A stretch of DNA of 64,000 nucleotides, taken from positions 115,789,157 to 115,853,156 of the forward strand of contig NC_079492.1 of NCBI RefSeq assembly GCF_020520425.1, written 5' to 3'. Below the pieces are notes generated by a model. The model saw nothing but the letters and a program-made list of their open reading frames with translations, was not told where the DNA came from and did no database searches. Each line of letters opens with the position of its first letter. Position 1 is the stretch's first letter. The position numbers and the translations under genes were made by a program. This stretch comes from Spinacia oleracea. Taxonomy: Eukaryota > Streptophyta > Magnoliopsida > Caryophyllales > Amaranthaceae. Positions 56,030-64,000 of this stretch are shown one piece after another.

Positions 56030-59000
56030 ATTGATAGAACATTCTGGTGTTCAAGTTTTATTTAATGGAACTGGATACACTTTCCAGGACCCTGCTAGCC
56101 ATGAGTTGCTTGGTGCTGGAAAAAGGACAAATGGATTGTACTATTTTGTTCTACCCTCTCATGCTGGTTCTTCCAAAGGTATCACCCTCCAACCACAAAG
56201 CTGTAATACAGTAGAAAATGTCCCTAATACTAATGTTGATATGTTATCACATAAGACAGCTACTAGTAATGCTCAAGCTAAGACTTCAGTAGCAAATAAA
56301 ATCCATATGCTTCATGCTAGTCTAGGACATCCATCTTTGTCCAAAATGAAATGTATTGATGCTGAGTGTTGTAAAGGATTTTCTGAATATAACTGTGTTG
56401 TGTGTTGTAAAGCTAAGCATCACAAGTTACCTTTTTCTATTAGTACAAGTAAAGCTGATGCATGCTTTGATCTGATACACTTAGACCTGTGGGGTCCATA
56501 TAAAGTGAGAAATCTGGATGGTGCCTCCTGTTTCTTAACTATTTTAGATGATCATAGCAGAACAACCTGGACATATCTTCTTCACAATAAACTTCAGGTT
56601 GAAAGGGTTATAGCCAATTTCTTATCCATGGTTGAGACTTAGTTTCACACTAGAGTCAGGAGAATCAGATCAGACAATGGTACTGAAATTGTAAAAACTT
56701 CCTGTACAACTTTATTTGCTGATAAGGGCATTATTCATGAGAAAAGTGTACCCTATATCCCACAGCAAAATGGTAGGGTTGAGAGAAAACACAGAAGCCT
56801 ACTTGAGATTGCCAGATCACTGAGATTTCATGCTAATCTTCCCAAGAAGTTTTGGGGAGAATGTATACTCACTGCTACTCACTTGATAAATAAAATTCCT
56901 ACTAAGGTTTTAAACAGGAAATCTCCATTTGAGGTTTTGTTCCAACAACCACCTGAGTATGACACTCTAAGGGTATTTGGTTCCCTGTGTTTTGCTCATA
57001 ATAATCAAATTCAAAGGGATAAATTTGATTCCAGAACAAGAAGATGTATTTTCATAGGATATCCAGCTGGCTATAAGGCTTTCAAACTTTATGATCTTGA
57101 TTCTCATTCTGTCTTTGTTTCAAGGGATGTAACTTTCTTTGAAACAATATTCCCTTATAATTTGTCCACTTCATCCATCACAAGTTCTATATCTTCTCCT
57201 TCTCTTGTTCAGTTTGGTCTTGATTGTGATCTGTCAAACACACAACCTTCTGAAACTACTTCTCCCTATTCTACTGATTCTGAAAATTTTCTTTCTTCCC
57301 CTCAACTACATACCTCTCCTTCTATTTCTACTTCTATCAATATTTCTCCACTTAATCATTCTCCCATTTCTCATAATTCTGGTTCTTCTTTACCAGTCTC
57401 AAATCATACTTTATCTACTGATCATCTTGAACCACCTTCAAATCCTACTATTGATTCTGCACCTGTTGTCAGGCATTCTACTAGAATCATCAAACCATCT
57501 TCTACTCTCAAAGATTTTGTGGGTGGATATGTTCCTCATAGGGATATTGTGAATCAATCAAATGACAGTGAGTCACTCTCATTTTCTGTTGGATCTAATC
57601 TGGCAGATGATCCAAATTGGTTACTTAATTTAGCCTTGCATGATTTTGATACCTAGGAATCACTTGCATTTTTTGTGTGTAATAATTCTTCTGATCCTAC
57701 ACATTACAGTCAAGCTAAAACCAGTGAACACTAGATTCAAGCTATGGATAAGGAAATCCAAGCTCTTGAGAGCAATGAAACTTGGGATCTCACCTTGTTA
57801 CCTAAGGACAAAAAGGCAATTGGGTCAAAATGGATTTATAGAACAAAGCTTAATCCTGACTATACAATTGACAAATACAAGGCAAGACTGGTTACTATTG
57901 GTTACCAACAAGTTGAAGGAAGGGATTTCACTCAAACTTTCTCTCCTGTTGCCAAACTAGCCACAGTGAGAATTGTTATTGCCTTGGCAGCTATGAAAGG
58001 ATGGATTTTATGTCAATTAGATGTTAATAATGCCTTTTTACATGGGTTCATTGATGAAGAAGTATACATGAAACCTCCAGCTGGTTACACCAAGGCAAAA
58101 CCAGGTGAAGTTTGTAGGTTAAAAAGGTCCATCTATGGCCTGAAACAGGCATCCAGACAGTGGAATAAAGAGTTAAGCAAATTTTTGAAAACTTTGCATT
58201 TCACTCAATCTACTCAGGATTATTCTCTTTTCACCAGAAATCTGGATGGTGAATTCTTGGTGTTACTTGTCTATGTTGATGACATCTTACTCACAGGCAC
58301 TTCAGCCTCTCAGATTGAAGATGTCAAATTGGCTTTGGATCAAGCTTTCACCATAAAAGATCTTGGTCAATTGGCTTACTTTTTGGGAATTGAGGTACAT
58401 AGAAGTTCTGAAGGTATCTTTCTTTCTCAAAAGAAATACATTCAAGATATACTGGTTGATGCTAGTACGGAGAATTGTGATTCAGTTTCTGCCCCATTGT
58501 CTTGTGGTCTCAAATTATCCACTAATGCTGGGGATTTACTCACTGAACCAGACATTTACAGAAGATTGGTTGGAAGGCTGCTCTACTTGGGTATTACTAG
58601 GCCATATCTTTCTTATTGTGTGCAACACCTAAGTCAATTTGTGCACTCTCCTAGAGTCCCTCATCTAAGGGCTGCCCTTCATGTTCTTAAATACCTTAAG
58701 GGTACCTTGGATAATGGCATTTGGTATTCTGCAAGCAATGATTTTCATCTTTCTGCATACAGTGATACTGACTGGAGTTCTTGCCAATTCAGTAGCAGAT
58801 CTCTCAGTGCTTATGCAGTCTTTCTAGGTCCCAATCTGATCTCTTGGAAGACCAAGAAACAAAGAAGTGTCAATAAATCTTCAGCAGAAGCTGAATACAG
58901 AAGTATGTCAGCTGATGCAAGTGAGTTGGTATGGATTCAAGGATTACTATAAGACCTTCAAGTTGCAATTACTTTGCCTGTTAATTTATACTTTGACAAT

Positions 59001-59237
59001 GTTTCTGCTGAACATCTTGCTAAGAACCCTATGTTTCATGAAAAAACGAAGCATCTCAAGAGGGATATGCATTATGTAAGAGAGCAGGTGGAGTCTGGTT
59101 TCATACAAACCATTCATGTTTCGAGTTCACAGAAACTTGCTGATGTCCTTACCAAGCCACTATCTTCCACTCAACATAAGTTCCTTTCTGCCAAGCTTGG
59201 ACTTATATCCAAGGTCCAGCTTGAAGGGGGAGTATAA
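56020..59237 (+). pseudogene. pol: Copia integrase, RT and RNase H, broken by stops
   Basis: One frame runs from about 56020 to 59237, interrupted by stops at 56640, 57654, 57732 and 58950. Integrase: HASLGHPS and CVVC of the HHCC finger (about 56310-56410), then DLIHLDLWGPY, RSDNGTE and NGRVERKHR for the DDE triad. RT: KARLVTIGYQQ, LDVNNAFLHG and YVDD (about 58273). RNase H: YSDTDWSSC and KSSAEAEYRSM. The protein ends KVQLEGGV next to the 3' LTR. Between integrase and RT lies a long Ser/Pro-rich linker (about 57160-57500), normal for Copia. The overlapping Leu/Ile-rich frames are shadows. Confidence 0.9.
59223..59232 (+). other. Polypurine tract of the right Copia element
   Basis: GAAGGGGGAG directly before the 3' LTR. 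Confidence 0.85.
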
Positions 59238-59362
59238 GAACTAGTGGTTACTTTTATTTATTTATATTTTATATTATGAGTTAGTTACTCATTCTGTTAG
59301 GTTGTTAGCTGAGGTGGCATCACACCTTGTATATAAAAACAAGTATGCTGGCTTATTTCAGT
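59233..59362 (+). repeat. 3' LTR of the right Copia element, U3 only
   Basis: Matches the first 129-130 bp of the 204 bp 5' LTR and stops at TTTCAGT, about 30 bp after the TATA box. It lacks the last 75 bp that should include R and U5. The next bases are ATTGT, equal to the bases before the 5' LTR. Confidence 0.8.
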
Positions 59363-59367
59363 ATTGT

Positions 59368-60890
59368 CGATATCATATACGAATTAAGTATAAGAAGTGA
59401 TATAACTATGAAAATCAATAAAGTACTTACCAATAAGCTAAGAAAAACAATTTTAAGTGACATAATTCTATTACTAAACTAAGTTTACCTTTAAAAAAAA
59501 GTGAAAAAAATTCTAGCTACCACCAAACGATATATTTTTTTTTTTATAAGAACAACTAAAGTAAATTTTGTTTTTCCAAAACTTTTAGAAATTGGTTTGG
59601 GAAAAAAGGAATTTTCTTTTACTGGTAGCTAGAATTTTGTCACTTTTAGTAAATGTTGACGGTAAATCTCTTGCGAACCCTCAAATGGTCGGTAAAAGTC
59701 TGTTGGTATACCCCTGATTTGTAATTATAATTTAACAACCGATTTACTAAATATACTAACCATTTAATAGTATACTACTTTGTGCGACGACCTTAAACAC
59801 AATACAATGCTACTGGAACATTTTTATGAAATAGAGAGAAGTAGTGTATCCCTAGGTTTGAAGAAGGCGTCACTCTGAAAATTCCATGAACCTCCCTGCT
59901 AGGTTTGAAGAATTGTATGTATTTGCATTATAATTGTTCATTTTAAATCCATAGAAAATAGTGATATTCTTTCACGTGTTCTTTATCAATAACGTAACAT
60001 TACTCATACTCATAACAGTAATTAAACAGACATAAGCACATGCATGCATATACGGAGAACTATATTCAAGCATAGCGTGCTGCACTACAATTGCAACTTG
60101 CAAGCTGCTAGTTTTTGCATACAATAATTTGATATTCCTGTGTTTGTTTTGCACCTTTTTGACTCTCTTTATTTCCATTCCACGCCAAAGCCCCTCCATT
60201 CTCTACTCCCTTTCGTCGACTATTAACATCGTCCCAGGCCCCGTATACAGTATTACAAATTCAATTTTAGTTTGTTCTCCCTACCACCCCGGTTTTACGG
60301 ATTTCATGTGTGGCACATTATACTCCACCTGATTCTTAATATGATACTACATTTATTTTAAAATGATCTTAACCGTTACTTTTTATATAAATATTAAGAC
60401 AAAATAGGAAAAGTCTGTGGAAAGTGTGTGCAGTGGCGGATCTTGAACAATTTTAAGAGGGGACCAATAGATAAATTAAGTAATATAGTATGCAATTTAT
60501 ACAATTCAACACCAGTTTTAGGGGGGATGGAACTAAAAATACACTACGAAATTTTCCGCCTGGGAGGCTGGGCCCACCCTACTCACAAGGAACATCCATC
60601 ACTGGGTGAGTGGATATAATAAAATATAGATAAAATAAGACAGATGTGTAAAAAGGTGGGTGGGTATACGAGAAAAAAATGAATAAAGTAAGAGAAAGTG
60701 AGTCAAAATTTGTAAATGTTGTGCGGTAAAGTGGGTAAGATAGTAAATTTTCATTCAACAAAATAGAATAAAGAACAATGTAAAGAACATTATAAAATGG
60801 ACTAAAACAGGAAGTGTAATGATCATTTTAAAACGGATGCAGTACTTACTACTTAGGCATTTCTTTTATAGATAAGAAAAAAGAGATTAG
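59368..60890. other. Intergenic with small foldback and MITE relics
   Basis: An imperfect inverted pair (AAAAGTG..AAATTCTAGCTACCA at about 59490-59530 and its reverse at about 59615-59655) forms a small foldback. GTGGCGGATCTTGAAC at about 60434 resembles a common plant MITE end. No gene is supported. Confidence 0.45.
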
Positions 60891-61312
60891 GAGGCCCTCC
60901 TCGCGAGGGGTATTCCTCATTCGTCATTACACATAATCTTGAGGAGGTGCGGACTACAAGAGTGATTAATATACATTGAATTAGTAACTAAATGCCCTAC
61001 ATTAGCTATCCAGTCTGCCGCCTTGTTTCCTTCTCGGTAGTGTGTTTGATTTCCCGTGGATTTGGAGGAGAAGATTCTTGATATCACATTGATTGCTTGC
61101 AGTTTCCAAGGAGTTCGCCATTTTCCTTTGATGATATTGATAACTAGGAGGTTGTCCCCGGCCCCTCTATCTGAAGTTTTTTAATGCCTTTGTTAAGAGC
61201 TTAATGGATACCTTTATGAAGAGATTTGGCTTCTGCTAGAAAAAGGGGTGTGTCGCCTAGGTTGAAAGTTTTGATTGAGATTGGAGCGCCCTCGTGGTCT
61301 CTTATAATAATG
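60891..61312 (-). pseudogene. LINE-type RNase H fragment
   Basis: Translated on the minus strand in pieces, it gives DHEGAPI, FLAEAKSLHKGIH, NLLVINIIKGKWRTPWKL and THYREGNKAADWIAN. These blocks match the RVT_3 RNase H domain found at the end of plant LINE-type elements, including the final H..EGN..AD..A motif. Frameshifts and stops separate them and no RT is attached, so it is a dead fragment. It ends just before the CACTA terminus. Confidence 0.65.
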
Positions 61313-61559
61313 CCGCACTAGTAGAAAAAATGTCATTTGCAACTCATCAATTGAAACTCATGCTAATTATAGAAGTTGCAACAATTATATAGTCAACGCG
61401 GGTCAAATTTTAATAAGCTATTCACAACTTCTTAAATTGATAGAATCGCTGCGAAATTTTTTTATTTTATTTTTTTCTAAATTCACAGCGTGCACGTGTC
61501 ATACAAGCTGCAATTAATTTCGTAATTGCAACTTCGCCCCCGTAATTGTTCGCTGCAAG

Positions 61560-61965
61560 GGCACTATTCCCTCATCCAAACCTAGAGACCTCCGCCTCCA
61601 TCAACCCTCTCGTTTCTCTCTCTCTCACTCAAATCTAAAAGTCTCTCCTACATCCCATCCTTAATTTCAGTTTTTGCCCTCTGTTTGAGAGAATTTTTGT
61701 TGATTTGTATCTACTCCAAATGGTAAGTCCGTATCTGTTGATTTGTATCTTTTTTTTAACACAATTTTTTGTAATTTTGATGATTATTTGTGTATTATTT
61801 GCATAGATTTACTTGATTTCCAATGAAAATCTCGAACATAAGAGAGAAAATGGAAAACACGAGTCACCGGAGAACGATAAGTATGGAGAAGAAGTCACCT
61901 CTGTCTATGAGGGCGAGTTTCCCGATGTCGACTCTTCCGGTACCTATCGAAGATCCTAAATCCCA
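61560..61965 (+). pseudogene. Gene-like leader and short exon in the CACTA element
   Basis: A CT-rich leader-like stretch (61575-61690) ends at a GT donor in AAATGGTAAGTCC (61724). An acceptor ATAG at about 61805 opens a frame with MENTSHRRTISMEKK and PMSTLPVPIEDPKSQ, ended by a possible donor at about 61966. I do not recognise the protein. It may be a second captured gene piece or the start of a chimeric transcript with the GH3 exons. Confidence 0.35.
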
Positions 61966-62882
61966 GGTTTGTTCCTCTTTCTCTCTCGTCCTAAATCTTA
62001 TTTTCTTCTTAACCCTAGCCATTTCTTCTTACGCGTTAAGGAGCATCATAATCCTTCGATTTTTCATTGAGATTTGGTAGGGATTTGATTCTTAATCTTG
62101 TTTGTTCTTAGAATTTTATTTGATCTATGATGTTTGGATGTTTCCGCTATTTTTAGGGTTGATTATTTTCCTTCGTTTGATTTGTGAATTGATTTATTAT
62201 TCTTCGTTTGATTTTTTAATTTGAAGTAATTTTAAAAGGTTTTTGTTGGCTGTGAGACTGATTCGGGTCATTTTGGGGTTCACTCATCTCTGTAACATAT
62301 GTCTGCAAGCTCCTCTAAGGTTGAGTAATTTGCGATAGGGATGTATTGCTGGAATGTCCACCTGTTACCCTGAAATACACTGGAGTTTATTTGATGTACA
62401 ATTTTGGGGTTTTATCGATTGAGCGACTAACTTCATCTGCTGATTATTTTCAGATCAGTAAAAAAAAAGTCACTGGTTTTGCTAATAATTCATGTTCATA
62501 CTATTTTCACTGACCAGATATTGTTAATGGACTCAGTAATTTTGTCTAGTACTAATCATGATCCTTAATCCAATGTTAGATTCTGCTTAGTTTTGGTGGA
62601 GGCCATTAAGATTTTCACAATGAGTAAAAATTCAACCATAAGGCTAAAAAGCATGTTGATAGAGACACTGATATGCTTTATGCACACCGCTCTTAGCAGC
62701 TTATTGTCTGCTATGCACCGCCAAGTAGTCATATCTAACAGTATACTGAATACACTTAAGCTTCTTCTTTCGCCTATATCATTGCGGCTAAGTTGATGAT
62801 CAAATGTCATGATTAGTATCTCTTATTCGCAATATGCTTCAACATAATGTATGCTTCAACATAATCCTTTTTTGGTATTAAC

Positions 62883-63349
62883 TTGAAACTCTTGGATGGT
62901 CCGTCTGAACTCTCCTTCACCCTTCTGCCCAGCATGTGCTACTACGAGTTTATTCCACTTAGTGAAAGTTCATGGTCATTTAATGAAGAAATGGAGGTAC
63001 CCTCGAGCAAACTCGTGGATCTTCTGCAAGTCAAACTTGGATGTTATTATGAAATTGTTATCATCACCTTTGCTGGTAAGTTCATAAACTTAAGCAAATC
63101 AGTTTTACTATAGAATGCTCATTGCTAATTGGTACTTCAATTTATGGTGCATATAATAATGTAGGTCTCCGTAGATACCGAATTGGCGATGTGCTGAAAT
63201 GTACAGCCTTCTACAATAAGGCACCACAATTCAAATTCATATGCGGTAGAAACGTTGCTTTGAGCCTAGACAATGATAAGACAAGTGAGGAGGATTTGCA
63301 CAAGAGTATTACAGCAGGAAACAAGCTGTTAGACCCTCACAGCGCCTAA
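62883..63349 (+). pseudogene. GH3 acyl-amido synthetase fragment
   Basis: Two exon-like pieces, 62883-63075 and 63165-63349, flank an 89 bp GT-AG intron and join in frame. They give LPSMCYYEFIPL, VDLLQVKLGCYYEIVIITFAG, LRRYRIGDVL and APQFKFICGRNV, which match the C-terminal half of the catalytic domain in plant GH3 enzymes (adenylating enzymes that join amino acids to auxin or jasmonate). The N-terminal part with the ATP-binding motifs and the final C-terminal lobe are missing, and a stop follows LLDPHSA. Not functional. The kept intron indicates capture at DNA level. Confidence 0.75.
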
Positions 63350-64000
63350 CTCAGGTCATTTAGGGTTAATTTTTTAGGTTTTTGAAGTTATTTCTGTTGA
63401 TTTTGTTTATTTTATGGTCAAATTGTGTCTGGTTGTTTTGTTGATATTGATTTTTGATTCAGAGATTTGGGGTTGGGTACAGTAAAATAGTTGTACTCAC
63501 TCCAAATCTAATGTGGCCAGCTTTAGTGTTCCTTTCTAATTGGGACTTGACTCGGCTTCAATCTGGATTGGTCGAAGTCTAATAATCATTACTATTATAT
63601 TCATTATAGTTGCTGTTTGTATAGGTGTTAGTCTTTATTTGGGTTTATATACTAATTGTGATGGAATTATATGTTGTTCAAGCTAATAATATCGTGCTTG
63701 TGAGATACGGATGGAAAGAACATTTAATTTGTTATAAACTGGTTTGATCAAATAGTGCTTGAAGCCTAGCGCTGAGCTGAAAATTGATATCTGAGCATAG
63801 CGTGTCGTGACAATAATTTTGTGATTTGGCTGTGTATATATTTCCTTGAATAATCTAGTGTTAACTATCTTGATTTCGTATAATAGTTCATTTTATTTTG
63901 ACTTTTGGGTACTAGTTGGAAGTAAATCTTGTACTCAAAAGACTGATTTTTATTCTTCAGACATATGTAATAATGTTTTTGAACAATTATTATTATCTTA
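63350..64000. other. Non-coding sequence at the right edge
   Basis: T-rich DNA without frames, probably still inside the CACTA element. Nothing else recognised. Confidence 0.4.

Larger units (their letters stand above)
54165..59362 (+). mobile_element. Copia retrotransposon, inactivated
   Basis: 5' LTR 54165-54368, primer site 54369-54380, gag-pol remains 54576-59237, purine tract 59223-59232, shortened 3' LTR 59233-59362, and a possible ATTGT duplication. Domain order is gag, protease, integrase, RT, RNase H, which is Copia. Over the shared 129 bp the LTRs differ at four sites (all transitions, about 3%). Coding sequence is broken by five nonsense codons and two frameshifts. The protease active-site Asp is Tyr. 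Confidence 0.9.
61316..64000 (+). mobile_element. CACTA-type transposon end, carrying captured gene DNA, cut by the window
   Basis: CACTAGTAGAAAAAATG at 61316 is a CACTA (En/Spm) terminal sequence. The next 240 bp repeat short motifs such as GCAACTT/AAGTTGC in both orientations (TTGCAACTCATC, AGAAGTTGCAAC, AATTGCAACTTCG), the expected subterminal repeats. The interior has gene-like sequence, including part of a GH3 gene with an intron. No opposite terminus (CTAGTG-type) is visible before 64000, so the element must extend outside, or be truncated. Confidence 0.6.

Noticed and set aside
57139..57552. 137-codon Leu/Ile-rich frame resembling a membrane protein
   Set aside because: It is an out-of-frame reading of the Ser/Pro-rich linker of the Copia polyprotein.

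Overview
This 64 kb window is nuclear DNA of a flowering plant, judging from a chloroplast TIC110 gene, a class III peroxidase, a BLOS1-like gene with plant-type introns, and plant-type Tat, Copia, Helitron, hAT, CACTA and Stowaway elements. The AT-rich background and the repeat types would fit a dicot, possibly Caryophyllales (Amaranthaceae). That last step is an impression, not a demonstration.

Positions 1-41,940 are a gene-free, deeply nested transposon landscape. From the left: an element with about 220 bp terminal inverted repeats (family X copy A, about 221-2570); a Stowaway MITE (2909-3167); a solo LTR with a GCTAG duplication (3317-5411) that carries a hAT-like MITE (3693-4025); and a Helitron (6645-9280) that holds a smaller inverted Helitron. 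A second copy of family X (copy B) then runs in pieces from about 9628 to 38043. It is split by a young Tat-lineage Ty3/gypsy element (10350-19299), by a decayed Copia element (19540-34193) and by a 2.9 kb Helitron (34707-37614). The Copia element is itself split by an 11.1 kb non-coding LTR element (LARD, 21392-32501) and a hAT-like insertion (33044-34101). After this come a possible further Helitron, a MULE-like TIR element, a SINE-like stretch, a small MITE and a 2 kb hAT-like element (39919-41937) with an inverted duplication of a GRF zinc-finger gene fragment.

Positions 42,317-52,492 are a compact gene island: TIC110 (+, 15 exons, 1016 codons before the stop), a secretory class III peroxidase (+, 4 exons) and BLOS1 (-, 3 exons). 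The three genes have unrelated jobs (chloroplast protein import, apoplastic redox chemistry, endosomal trafficking). Nothing here suggests co-regulation.

Positions 52,493-64,000 return to repeats: a Helitron relic, a Copia element with five nonsense codons and two frameshifts (54165-59362), a LINE-type RNase H relic, and one end of a CACTA element (from 61316) that has captured part of a GH3 acyl-amido synthetase gene and runs out of the window.

The points most worth following are: gene-fragment capture by four different carriers (an ECT/YTH fragment in the LARD, a GRF fragment in the hAT-like element, GH3 in the CACTA element, and a spliced antisense gene in the Tat element); a palindromic GC-rich module repeated 12 times in the LARD; a Copia 3' LTR that stops near the U3/R boundary yet has a target duplication; and the Tat element, which keeps a full pol frame but has lost most of gag.
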